From Chitinophaga sp. Ak27 (GTDB lineage Bacteria > Bacteroidota > Bacteroidia > Chitinophagales > Chitinophagaceae): DNA of 64,000 nt. The notes beneath the pieces are model-generated. The model was not told the DNA's origin, searched no databases, and saw only the letters and a list, made by a program, of their open reading frames with translations. Below, piece by piece: positions 31,090 through 39,552 of this stretch. A program made the position numbers and the translations under genes. Position 1 is the first letter of the stretch. Each line of letters opens with the position of its first letter. The stretch is from positions 62,001 through 126,000 of the forward strand of contig NZ_JABAOB010000010.1 of the NCBI RefSeq assembly GCF_012726295.1, written 5' to 3'.

Positions 31090-33741
31090 TTATAACAAAT
31101 TATTAAGGATTTCCTGAAGTTCACTTTCGGTCCTTACCAGCACTTCCCTTGCCTTGCTTCCCATATTGGGGCCTACGATATTAGCAGCTTCCAGCTGGTC
31201 CATGAGGCGGCCTGCCCGATTGTAGCCCAGTTTCATGCGGCGCTGCAACAAAGACGTAGATCCCTGCTGGGTGGTAACGATTACCTGGGCAGCTTCTTCA
31301 AACAGCGGATCGCGGTCGGCGATGCTGAGCTCCTTGCCGTCGGGATCCTTGTCATCTACATATTCCGGTAACAGGAAGGCATCGGGGTAGCCTTTTTGGT
31401 TGCCGATAAATTCTGCCACGCTCTCTACCTCTGGCGTATCTACGAATGCACATTGCAGGCGCACCAGCTCGCCATTGAACGACACGAGCATATCTCCCTG
31501 TCCTATCAGCTGCTCGGCGCCGCCGATATCGAGGATGGTGCGGGAGTCGATTTTAGACGACACCTTGAAAGCCACGCGGGCCGGAAAGTTAGCCTTGATG
31601 GTACCGGTAATAATGTTAACCGACGGGCGCTGGGTGGCAATGATCAGGTGGATACCCACTGCGCGGGCCAGCTGCGCCAAACGGGCAATCGGCATTTCCA
31701 CCTCTTTACCGGCCGTCATAATCAAGTCAGCGAACTCATCCACTACCAGGACGATAAATGGCAGGTAACGATGCCCCTTCAGCGGGTTCAGGCGCCGTTG
31801 GGTGAATTTACCGTTATACTCCCGGATATTACGGGTGCCTGCTTCTTTCAGCAGGTCGTAGCGCAGGTCCATCTCAATACAAAGCGCATTGAGGGTATGG
31901 ATTACTTTTTTGGTATCGGTAATGATGGCATCATCCTCACCTGGCAGTTTCGCCAGGAAATGCTTCTCGATAAGTTTATAAAGGGAAAGTTCTACCTTTT
32001 TCGGATCTACCAATACAAACTTTAACTGGGAAGGATGTTTTTTATAAAGCAGCGATACCAGCAGCGTATTGATACCTACCGATTTACCCTGACCGGTGGC
32101 ACCTGCCATCAGCAAGTGAGGCATTTTAGCCAGGTCGGCAATAAAGTTTTCATTGTCGATTTTCTTACCAATGGCAATAGGCAGGTCCATAGTACTGGTT
32201 TGGAATTTTTCCGAGGCCAGCATATTCTTCAGCGATACGATCGACTTCTTCACATTAGGCACTTCTATACCGATGGTACCTTTGCCCGGAATAGGCGCAA
32301 TGATACGGATACCCAATGCCGATAAGCTCAGCGCGATATCGTCTTCCAGGTTTTTAATCCGGGAAATACGTACACCGGCAGCCGGTACTATTTCATACAG
32401 GGTAACTGTAGGGCCTACGGTAGCACTGATTTTCTGTATGGAGATGTCATAGTTCTTGAGCGTGTCGATGATCTGGTTCTTATTCTTCTCCAGTTCTGTA
32501 GTGTCCTGAACAATTACCTTATCGGCATTATGATTCTCCAGCAGGTCCAGCGTAGGGAATTTATAGTCTCTCAGGTCCAGCGAAGGATCAAAAGGATCAA
32601 CAGGTTCCACGGGGCGGGAAGGTACTACTTCTTCTACCTCATCTTCTTCGTCCTGGTAGGTGGGTTTTATTTCGAAGGCTACTTCACCCGGCTCATTCTT
32701 TTTCTTCAGCGGTGGAAGCGGTGGTTCTACTTTTTCTTCTATATACAGTAGTGGTCCGGGGTCTTCTTCCTCCTCTTCTTCTTCCTCTTCGAGAGATAAT
32801 TCATCGTCAAATGCTTCTTCCGATTCGGGCATTGCTACAGGAGCCGCTGCTGGCGGCATGTAGGGCGCATGGGAAGGGATAACGGTGATGTCTTCTTTTT
32901 CTACCAGTTGCAATGGTGGCAGTCCTTCTTCATCTTCTTCATCTTCCAGGTGTGGCGGGATCACCATCACCCCATTATCTTTGAGTCCATTTTTTCGCGG
33001 ATCTTCTTTCGCGGCTACCGGCGTAGCAGTAGTGGCTGCCTGTGGTACGGGCGCAACAGGAGTAGCTGCCGGCATGGGTTTCGGTGGTTTGATTTTCTTC
33101 TCTGGCCATTTGAAGCTGAAATTAAATTTCCAGATCAACCAGGAAAAGCCCACTACCAGGAGTAACAGCGCTGTACCGGTTTTGCCTACAAAACCGGTAG
33201 TCCATTTATTCAGGGCATCGCCCAGGGCGCCTCCCCAGGGGAAGTTATTACCACCGGCAACAAACGCCATTGCCATACTGATAAAGAGCAGGCCGAAGAG
33301 AATATACTTTACATTGCGCCAAACGCGGAATACGCGCCGGCCTACGATAAAGTTGATGCCAATGATAAAGAAGAAATAGCAAAACAGGTAGGCTGCAATA
33401 CCCACCCCATAAAAGAAAAAGTTGTGCGATACATAAGCGCCGAGGCGGCCCAGCAGGTTATCGACTTTTACATCTCCGAAAAATAATTCCCGGGTAGAAT
33501 AATGAAATATCTTATCCTGGTCGTCTTCCCAGGTAAACAGGTAAGAAGTGAATGCAATAAAGCAGTAAACAGACAGTAAGAGGAAGAATACCCCCATGAC
33601 TTTGTGGGTACGTTCATCTTTTACGAGCTCTTTTACTTTTACCTCAGGCTCCTTGTCTTTCTTCAACACATCGGGACTAGGTGCGGCGCCTTTCGGTTTC
33701 TTGTTTTCCGGTTTTTCGGTTTTCAGTTTATTCCTGGACAT
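31090..33741 (-). CDS. ftsK: DNA translocase FtsK/SpoIIIE
   Basis: The 883-residue protein has four membrane helices in the first 220 residues, a Pro/Ala- and Glu-rich linker (about 225-400, with a run of ten acidic residues), then the motor: the alpha domain, Walker A GATGQGKSVG near residue 548, Walker B FIVLVVDEFADLI, and the gamma winged-helix domain at the end (LLQRRMKLGYNRAGRLMDQLE). It pumps chromosome ends through the closing septum and recruits XerCD. The linker is shorter than in E. coli FtsK, as usual for the phylum. Terminus-signal reading by the gamma domain is inferred from the family. Confidence 0.96.
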   Translation of the reverse strand: MSRNKLKTEKPENKKPKGAAPSPDVLKKDKEPEVKVKELVKDERTHKVMGVFFLLLSVYCFIAFTSYLFTWEDDQDKIFHYSTRELFFGDVKVDNLLGRLGAYVSHNFFFYGVGIAAYLFCYFFFIIGINFIVGRRVFRVWRNVKYILFGLLFISMAMAFVAGGNNFPWGGALGDALNKWTTGFVGKTGTALLLLVVGFSWLIWKFNFSFKWPEKKIKPPKPMPAATPVAPVPQAATTATPVAAKEDPRKNGLKDNGVMVIPPHLEDEEDEEGLPPLQLVEKEDITVIPSHAPYMPPAAAPVAMPESEEAFDDELSLEEEEEEEEEDPGPLLYIEEKVEPPLPPLKKKNEPGEVAFEIKPTYQDEEDEVEEVVPSRPVEPVDPFDPSLDLRDYKFPTLDLLENHNADKVIVQDTTELEKNKNQIIDTLKNYDISIQKISATVGPTVTLYEIVPAAGVRISRIKNLEDDIALSLSALGIRIIAPIPGKGTIGIEVPNVKKSIVSLKNMLASEKFQTSTMDLPIAIGKKIDNENFIADLAKMPHLLMAGATGQGKSVGINTLLVSLLYKKHPSQLKFVLVDPKKVELSLYKLIEKHFLAKLPGEDDAIITDTKKVIHTLNALCIEMDLRYDLLKEAGTRNIREYNGKFTQRRLNPLKGHRYLPFIVLVVDEFADLIMTAGKEVEMPIARLAQLARAVGIHLIIATQRPSVNIITGTIKANFPARVAFKVSSKIDSRTILDIGGAEQLIGQGDMLVSFNGELVRLQCAFVDTPEVESVAEFIGNQKGYPDAFLLPEYVDDKDPDGKELSIADRDPLFEEAAQVIVTTQQGSTSLLQRRMKLGYNRAGRLMDQLEAANIVGPNMGSKAREVLVRTESELQEILNNLL

Positions 33742-33846
33742 AATTAGCTTTTAGCTGTTACTGCCAGCTGCGAGCCTTCAGTATAATGACTGATACTAAA
33801 CGGTGACAGCAGTGTAACTTCAATTTGGGATTACCTGGGTGGTCAA

Positions 33847-35259
33847 TTACAACTGTAAGATCCAGTGTGTAATAAATGCCGGCACCAGGGGATCAATGGT
33901 TTGTTCCAGTTCTCCATATTCACTTTCTCTACAGGTTTTACAACGTTGGAACAGATGGTTTAGTCCATCAAATTTACGTATTGTCGTCAGCAGATTACCA
34001 TATTCATTTAAAGAGCGGCTGATAGCATTCAGATTAGCCGTGGCATCTACCTGTATGTCTTCTGTACCATTAATGGCCATAACCGGGCATTTGATCTGCC
34101 TCAGGTATTCGGCCGGTTTAAAGCGCAATATAGAAATAGCTTCCGGTGTTAGCGTCATAGCGGTAGATTGTACCATTTCGTCTTCCGTAAGCTGTTTTTT
34201 CTCTTCTTCGCTGGAGCTCTGGTATAATTTCCTGAGCATGGCTTCAGCTGCTGGTTTCAGGGAAGCCAGGTCACGATCGCTGGCCAGCAGGTCCCAATAG
34301 GGCTTCAGCCGTTTCTGACTGGCAATAATGGCACTGTCGCTATCCCCCGCCAGTTTACTTTTAATGGCCAGCTGCCGGTCTACCAGTTCGCGTCCGGGTA
34401 GGCCCGGACCGGCCATAGATATCACAAATGCCACCAGTGGGTTGTTGGCCGCTGCAATTTCCGCAATCATGGCGCCTTCACTGTGTCCCAGCAGTCCTAT
34501 ATTAGCTACATCCACATCCGTCCTCGTTTTCAGATACCCCATTGCTGTAATAGCATCGTGAGCGAAGTCGTAAATGGACGAGGAATCATACACACCGGTG
34601 GAATTACCCACGCCTCTGTCGTCGTACCGCAGTGAAGCTATGCCATTACGGGCAAAATAATCGGCCAATACCAGGAAAAGTTTATGCCCGGCAATTTCTT
34701 CATCCCGGTTCTGCGGCCCGGAGCCACTTAACATCACCACTACCGGGTATTTCCCGGGAGCTGCCGGACGGGTAAAGGTTCCTGATAAAGATACTTTATC
34801 CTTGATATTATTAAACCTGACTTCCTGTGTCAGGTAAGGAAACGGTGGTTTAGGCTCCTGTGGCCGGTGATACAGCTCTTCCTTCGTCACTTCCTTCTTT
34901 CCCAGGTCCAGTGCGCCTTTATCATTTCCAAAACTGGCGATGCCTTTAAATTGTCGGTTCACGGCATCCCATACGCCGGAGTAGGCAAATCCAACTTCAC
35001 TAATACGCAATAGCAGCGTGTCTTTCCTGTATACGACCGTTTCGATATCCAGCGTTTCTGACTCAGGCAGGTCGGGCAACTGTAGATGCCCAGTGTACCC
35101 GGCGCCATCGGGCTGCAAATCGACTATCACCCTTTTCTTTTCGCCATAGTACAGTTTAAAGACCCCATACCACTTACCGGTCATCGCCGGGTTATCCTGT
35201 GCCATTGTCGTTGAACCTACCAGGCAACCCAGTATTAACACCCAAAAACCTTTAAACAT
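33847..35259 (-). CDS. Exported alpha/beta hydrolase
   Basis: The 470-residue protein has a signal peptide (to about residue 20), an N-terminal beta-rich domain (GKWYGVFKLYYGEKKRVIVD, typical of a lipocalin-like prefix in Bacteroidota hydrolases) and an alpha/beta hydrolase domain. There the nucleophile elbow is LLGHSEGAMIA, the oxyanion region VVMLSGSGPQNRDEE, and the acid and His lie in NGTEDIQVD and GLNHLFQRC. Peptidase or esterase activity on an unknown exported substrate is likely. It lies 13 bases after the DUF423 gene and is probably in the same transcript. Confidence 0.88.
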   Translation of the reverse strand: MFKGFWVLILGCLVGSTTMAQDNPAMTGKWYGVFKLYYGEKKRVIVDLQPDGAGYTGHLQLPDLPESETLDIETVVYRKDTLLLRISEVGFAYSGVWDAVNRQFKGIASFGNDKGALDLGKKEVTKEELYHRPQEPKPPFPYLTQEVRFNNIKDKVSLSGTFTRPAAPGKYPVVVMLSGSGPQNRDEEIAGHKLFLVLADYFARNGIASLRYDDRGVGNSTGVYDSSSIYDFAHDAITAMGYLKTRTDVDVANIGLLGHSEGAMIAEIAAANNPLVAFVISMAGPGLPGRELVDRQLAIKSKLAGDSDSAIIASQKRLKPYWDLLASDRDLASLKPAAEAMLRKLYQSSSEEEKKQLTEDEMVQSTAMTLTPEAISILRFKPAEYLRQIKCPVMAINGTEDIQVDATANLNAISRSLNEYGNLLTTIRKFDGLNHLFQRCKTCRESEYGELEQTIDPLVPAFITHWILQL

Positions 35260-35272
35260 ACAAAGCTCCTGT

Positions 35273-35665
35273 TTATGCTTTTAATTTCAGAATGCCTGAC
35301 AGCAAGCAAATCCAACCTGCTATAAAGAATACACCACCAATGGGGGTGAGAATACCAATACCTCTTAATCCAACATTACCTGTCATTTTCAATACTGTAA
35401 GCAGGTATAGTGATCCAGAAAACAGGAGTATGCCAATAATAAAACATCTTCCTGCCCATTCCAACTGGCCGCCGGGGAGTTGTGCAAAAAGAATTCCTGT
35501 AGCTAATAACGCAAAAACATGATAAAACTGATAAGTAACGCCAGTCTGAAAAGTAGATACAGTTTCCGGAGGCACCAGCTCTTTCAGCTTATGTGCACCA
35601 AATGCACCTAAGACAACTGCCAATGCGCCTAATACTGCCGCCCAAACTAAAAAACTCTTATGCAT
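35273..35665 (-). CDS. DUF423 (YgdD-like) small membrane protein
   Basis: The 130-residue protein has four membrane helices and the family pattern LVWAAVLGALAVVLGAFGAHKL at the start and LTPIGGVFFIAGW near the end. The function is unknown. The ATG at 35665 fits the family's start (MHKSFLVWAA); an open frame reaches 35803 but would lie inside aroK. The start lies one base beyond the aroK stop, so the two genes are translationally close. Confidence 0.88.
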   Translation of the reverse strand: MHKSFLVWAAVLGALAVVLGAFGAHKLKELVPPETVSTFQTGVTYQFYHVFALLATGILFAQLPGGQLEWAGRCFIIGILLFSGSLYLLTVLKMTGNVGLRGIGILTPIGGVFFIAGWICLLSGILKLKA

Positions 35666-35666
35666 A

Positions 35667-36161
35667 CTAGAAATTTTGCGTAAAGGTATCCAATGAAATA
35701 TTATCCGATGAAATGATGTGCTGTGATTGCTGATAGAAGGGCAGTCGCTCTGCCAGTTTCTTTTCCACGAATCCAACCAGGTCTTCACCTTCCAGGTCGG
35801 CAATCAGCGGGCGTTTGGATTTTTTGCGCTCCAGCCGTTCTACCATGGTTTCCAGGGAAGGATTGATCCAGATGGTAGTCCCATGTGCATTCATAAAGTC
35901 CATGTTTTCCTGGAAACAGGGAGTACCACCTCCGCAAGAGATTAGGAAATTTTCCTGTTCAGACAATTCCCGGAGCAGTGCACTTTCGCGCTCCCGGAAA
36001 TAATCTTCCCCTTTAGTGGCAAAGATGTCGGCAATGGCCATTTCTTCTGCCTCTACAATTACTTCATCCAAATCGTAGTAAGGAAGCTGCCAGTGATCTG
36101 CCAGCTGTTTCCCCCAGTAGGATTTGCCGGCGCCCATAAAACCTAGTAAATATATCTTCAT
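35667..36161 (-). CDS. aroK: Shikimate kinase
   Basis: The 164-residue protein has the P-loop GFMGAGKS at residues 7-14, the shikimate-binding pattern YYDLDEVIVE and FRERESALLRELS, the glycine-rich SCGGGTPCF, and the lid KKSKRPLI. It makes shikimate 3-phosphate in aromatic amino-acid synthesis. No other aro gene is in the window. It lies between a phosphopantetheinyl transferase gene and DUF423, all on the minus strand with short gaps. Confidence 0.95.
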   Translation of the reverse strand: MKIYLLGFMGAGKSYWGKQLADHWQLPYYDLDEVIVEAEEMAIADIFATKGEDYFRERESALLRELSEQENFLISCGGGTPCFQENMDFMNAHGTTIWINPSLETMVERLERKKSKRPLIADLEGEDLVGFVEKKLAERLPFYQQSQHIISSDNISLDTFTQNF

Positions 36162-36194
36162 AAATAACGCAACAGTGCTTAATAAATCCTTTCC

Positions 36195-36815
36195 TCACGC
36201 AGGATTAGTCCATGCCAGGCATAGGTCATTTTCCATAATATATTGCAAATATAACCGGGTATTTGTATCCTCTTTGTTAAAATCGGCAGTAATAAAACCA
36301 GCCTGTTGATAAACAAAGGGATGCAGCCGCATATTTTCTTTAAAATCAACACTTCCCAGGCCATACCATTTAAACATGGCCTCTTTGGCGCTCCAGCAGA
36401 TGGTTTTGTGGGCCAGGTCATGTGCCGGGTCTATAAACGATCTTTCTGCCTGGCCGAGGAACTTATGTGATACCCTTTCAATTTTGGGCTTCACTTCTTC
36501 AATATCTATGCCTACCGCCGCTTTAGTACTCACAATAGCCGCGGCATAGTCGCCACAGTGGGAAATGGAAAAATGATAGCTATTGCAGGCCAGCACTGGC
36601 TTTCGGCTGTTTGTAACCATAATACCGTGCACTGGAAATTCCGGAAAAAGCATTACCAGTAAGTATCTTCCCGCAAAATGCTGCAGCCGTTTATGCGGGT
36701 GATGGATAGCGGGACTGATATTTACCTGCTGCCGGAAAAAGTCTTCTGTCTCTGTGATCTTCCATACTCCCAGCCTGGTTTCCGGTTCAATTTGTATCGT
36801 TCGTATTAATGGCAT
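36195..36815 (-). CDS. 4'-phosphopantetheinyl transferase superfamily protein
   Basis: The 206-residue protein has the two diagnostic motifs of the Sfp/AcpT type: AAVGIDIEEV (magnesium ligands) and CWSAKEAMFKWYGLG. The N-terminal half carries RKPVLACNSYHFSISHCG, matching the P-x-hydrophobic...FNISHS motif. It transfers phosphopantetheine from CoA to a serine of carrier proteins; the carrier could be the fatty-acid ACP or a secondary-metabolite synthase, and nothing nearby tells which. It heads the run with aroK. Confidence 0.92.
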   Translation of the reverse strand: MPLIRTIQIEPETRLGVWKITETEDFFRQQVNISPAIHHPHKRLQHFAGRYLLVMLFPEFPVHGIMVTNSRKPVLACNSYHFSISHCGDYAAAIVSTKAAVGIDIEEVKPKIERVSHKFLGQAERSFIDPAHDLAHKTICWSAKEAMFKWYGLGSVDFKENMRLHPFVYQQAGFITADFNKEDTNTRLYLQYIMENDLCLAWTNPA

Positions 36816-36936
36816 ATCTTGCCAAATTAAAGCAAAAAAGCAGAAAAAACAGTTTTTGGCGCTTCGTCTTTAACGAAACCCTAACAGCTGAAAATCAAAA
36901 GCTAACACTACAGCTCACTAAAACCAAACGACTAAG

Positions 36937-37473
36937 ATGATTTTGTCAGACAAACGGATCCTGGAGGAAATTGAAAAAGGCACTATCGTTATTGCTCCTT
37001 ATGACCGGAAATACCTGGGTACCAATTCCTATGATGTACACCTGGGCAAGCACCTGGCTACCTATAAAGACCGGGTGCTGGATGCGCGGAAACACAATGA
37101 AATAGAGCATTTCGAAATACCTGAAGAAGGCTATGTTTTACAACCAGGCACCCTGTACCTGGGCGTAACAGAAGAATATACCGAAACACATGCACATGTT
37201 CCCTTCCTGGAAGGTAAGTCCAGCACAGGCCGTTTAGGTATCGATATCCACGCTACCGCCGGTAAAGGCGATGTGGGTTTCTGCAATACCTGGACCCTGG
37301 AAATTTCCTGCGCCCAACCGGTGCGTATATACGCCGGTATGCCCATTGGCCAGCTGATTTATTTTGTGGTGGAAGGAGAAGTAGAAACACTCTACAACCG
37401 GAAAGGCAACGCCAAATATAATGGCCGCACGGTAAAGCCGGTTGAAAGCATGATGTGGCGCAACGAATTTTAA
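36937..37473 (+). CDS. dcd: dCTP deaminase
   Basis: The 178-residue protein has the trimeric dUTPase-like fold of the family: MILSDKRILEEI, LGTNSYDVHLGKHL, LEGKSSTGRLGIDIHATAGKGD and NTWTLEISC with the catalytic Glu, then YAGMPIGQLIYF. It converts dCTP to dUTP (or straight to dUMP in bifunctional relatives; the two cannot be told apart with certainty here). It is transcribed alone, divergent from the phosphopantetheinyl transferase gene, and followed by repeat copy 3. Confidence 0.94.
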   Translation: MILSDKRILEEIEKGTIVIAPYDRKYLGTNSYDVHLGKHLATYKDRVLDARKHNEIEHFEIPEEGYVLQPGTLYLGVTEEYTETHAHVPFLEGKSSTGRLGIDIHATAGKGDVGFCNTWTLEISCAQPVRIYAGMPIGQLIYFVVEGEVETLYNRKGNAKYNGRTVKPVESMMWRNEF

Positions 37474-37476
37474 GTA

Positions 37477-37531
37477 AAGCGGAAGGCAGAAAGCGTAAAG
37501 CAAAAAGCTTTACGCTTTCTGCCTTCCGCTT
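37477..37531. repeat. Dispersed palindrome, copy 3 (short form)
   Basis: A perfect 25-bp stem (37477-37501 with 37507-37531) has a five-A loop. It carries only the outer part of the repeat (GCAGAAAGCGTAAAGC) and lacks the TATTG core and inner palindrome of the other copies. It lies between the convergent ends of dcd and the HD-Pnk gene. Confidence 0.85.
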
Positions 37532-37542
37532 CTTTGGGCGCA

Positions 37543-38652
37543 TTACTCCACAGCTATGATCTTCACGTGGTGCGCTTCTGTAATGGCCGGTACTTCCAGC
37601 TTATTGATCAACCGCTCCATGGCCGCCAACGGCACTACTGCCTCCCGCTGTTTATTTTGCTGTAACAGCTTTGCTGCGGGCACCTCTACATATACAATCG
37701 TTACCTCTGCCTGGTAAATACTAAACAATCCCATTAACTGTTCCCTCATCTGGCGGGTAATGTTGGTCGCATTCCATACAAAGGGTTGTTTGTTACGGAG
37801 ATATATCCTGGCCGATTCCTTCGCGGCCTGGATCACTGTACCATTGCCGCTTTTATCGGTGGGCTTTATTTTCATCTCTTGCCGGATATCATCCAGGGAG
37901 ATGACCGGCAGGTGCGGGAAATGTTGCCGTACATAGGTATCCTTTCCCGCACCGGGGAGGCCGCTCATCATAATCACCGATGTTTGCGGCTGTTCAAACG
38001 GTACATAGTCCGGCGAGCTGCCTGTTTTATACAGGTAATGCATTTTCGCCTGGCTGGTAGCAAAAGCGCGGGGTTGTCCCCAGCAATCGTTTTCCCGGCA
38101 CAGCTCTTCAAAGCAATCTACTTTATACAGCAGTGCCTCCTGGTCGGTGCAATAACGCCCGAGGGCATCGGCCCTGGCCAATAATGCCAACAAGGCGGTA
38201 TTTACTTCAAGGCTGGCGCTGATAACAGCTTTCCGGGGATCCGGATTTTCGAATACCCATAGCGGCAGGCCGTGATAGCGTACCAGTTTGGCGATCTGTT
38301 CGCGTATGGCAAACGGTGCAGGCACTTCCCGGTAAAGGATTTGCCTGGTACGTGCTTCTCCTTTGCGGGCATGTCCTGCCGAGGTGATACTACCATCGGG
38401 CTCCACTACCGTAGTGCTGTATTTTTCCACGTCGTGCAGCAGGGCGGCCGCCCACATGATTTCCCGGGTTGCAGGCAACAACGCTTGGTAACCGGGCAGT
38501 TCCGCCAGGGCAGCCAGCACCATCTGCGTATGTACGGCCACGTTCCCCTCGGCATGATGCCGGGCATCCTGTGGCACCTCCTGCATTACCCTTACCCATT
38601 CGAAGTCCTGCTCCAGCCGGGTCCAGTCTTTATGTTCACTTAATTGCCACAT
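37543..38652 (-). CDS. HD-Pnk: HD phosphohydrolase fused to polynucleotide 5'-kinase
   Basis: The 369-residue protein joins two end-healing domains. The HD domain has His41, the HD pair in AALLHDVEKY (73-74) and Asp161 in LLARADALGR. The kinase has the P-loop SGLPGAGKDTYV (Lys237), SLDDIRQEM and NATNITRQMREQL, as in T4 Pnkp. This matches the HD-Pnk enzymes, characterised in Runella slithyformis, that remove 2',3'-phosphates and phosphorylate 5'-OH ends. The start is the ATG at 38652, preceded by AAGGAGG six bases upstream; that codon overlaps the end of the RNA ligase gene. An in-frame ATG at 38667 would contain that ribosome site. Confidence 0.9.
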   Translation of the reverse strand: MWQLSEHKDWTRLEQDFEWVRVMQEVPQDARHHAEGNVAVHTQMVLAALAELPGYQALLPATREIMWAAALLHDVEKYSTTVVEPDGSITSAGHARKGEARTRQILYREVPAPFAIREQIAKLVRYHGLPLWVFENPDPRKAVISASLEVNTALLALLARADALGRYCTDQEALLYKVDCFEELCRENDCWGQPRAFATSQAKMHYLYKTGSSPDYVPFEQPQTSVIMMSGLPGAGKDTYVRQHFPHLPVISLDDIRQEMKIKPTDKSGNGTVIQAAKESARIYLRNKQPFVWNATNITRQMREQLMGLFSIYQAEVTIVYVEVPAAKLLQQNKQREAVVPLAAMERLINKLEVPAITEAHHVKIIAVE

Positions 38653-39346
38653 AGTTACCTCCTTCATGATTTAATTTAGCACGGCGCCAATGCCTGGTCC
38701 AGTGCTGGTCGGTTTTAACATGCCCTTTCCGGACGTATTTAAACACATTATTTGCAAAATCGCTCACCGCGTATTCATCGGCATTGCGTGATACTATCCC
38801 TTCTATAGTAGTAGGCTGACTGGTATGCACATCGTAGGGTTCGAAGGTACCACGGCCGTTCACCAGCGCCATGATATCCTGTTCGAAATCTTTTCGTGCA
38901 GGCGGCGGGGTTACCCGCTTTATTTCCGGTACCACCGGTAAGTTCAGCATAGCGGCATAAAACCTGGTTTCTTCCCAGCTGAGCCAACGGTGCCCCTCAC
39001 GGATACCAAATACATAGAAATGGTGATCCAGGTGACGGTATTCGATAGAATGTACTGCGTACAGGTTCTCCAGGAAAATTTCCAGGTCGCCCAGGTCATT
39101 CTTAATACTTTGCCAATAGCGGCGTATGCTTTCCGTCCATGCCGATGTGGTGGGCGCCGCGTGTGAGCGCGCAAAGACACCGTGGCGGGAAAGACAATTA
39201 TTTTCACCATCCAGTTTTTCCGTGTGAATCAGCACCGGGATTTGCTGCAACAGCGGCCAGTAGCCATGTTGAATGCGGTCATCGCTGGTAGTGCCGGGCG
39301 AAAACGGATAATGCCAGGTACGGCCATATTTTTGAGAAATTGCCAT
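38636..39346 (-). CDS. RNA ligase (nucleotidyltransferase superfamily, Rnl type)
   Basis: The 236-residue protein has the ligase motifs in order: motif I TEKLDGENNCL with the AMP-accepting Lys44, a motif Ia/III-like pair in FARSHAAPT and FYVFGIREG, motif IV as TIEGIVSRN, and motif V as VFKYVRKGH. It should seal 5'-phosphate and 3'-OH RNA ends, following healing by HD-Pnk, whose gene overlaps its end by 17 bases. There is no C-terminal extra domain. I chose the ATG at 39346 (MAISQKYGRTWHY), which fits the family start; an in-frame ATG at 39379 adds 11 residues. Confidence 0.85.
   Translation of the reverse strand: MAISQKYGRTWHYPFSPGTTSDDRIQHGYWPLLQQIPVLIHTEKLDGENNCLSRHGVFARSHAAPTTSAWTESIRRYWQSIKNDLGDLEIFLENLYAVHSIEYRHLDHHFYVFGIREGHRWLSWEETRFYAAMLNLPVVPEIKRVTPPPARKDFEQDIMALVNGRGTFEPYDVHTSQPTTIEGIVSRNADEYAVSDFANNVFKYVRKGHVKTDQHWTRHWRRAKLNHEGGNYVAIK
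38657..38664 (-). promoter_or_regulatory. Strong Shine-Dalgarno sequence before HD-Pnk
   Basis: On the minus strand AAGGAGGT stands five to six bases before the ATG at 38652. Such complete SD sites are rare in Bacteroidota and none of the other starts in this window has one this good that I noticed. It lies within the last codons of the ligase gene and decides the HD-Pnk start. Confidence 0.75.
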
Positions 39347-39552
39347 GTTATCAGGGTTTGAATTAAACAATCGTATCACAGGCCGGTTCCGGAACGGAAC
39401 GGCTAAAGGAATAAATTAATATGCCTGTGACATTACATGGCTCAAGTGTTAATCGTGTTTAATCAATGAGCCGCAAAAATAAAGAAAATAATTAAATAGT
39501 ATATTACGTCAGCTTTGAAACAACCAGGCACCCACAACAACCAGCTAACACC

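Noticed and set aside
32660..32863. Ser-rich plus-strand frame opposite ftsK
   Set aside because: It is the complement of the acidic Glu-rich linker of FtsK.
33745..33800. AGCTTTTAGCTG stretch before ftsK as a seventh repeat copy
   Set aside because: Only a short AGCTTTT similarity exists; there is no long second arm or TATTG core.
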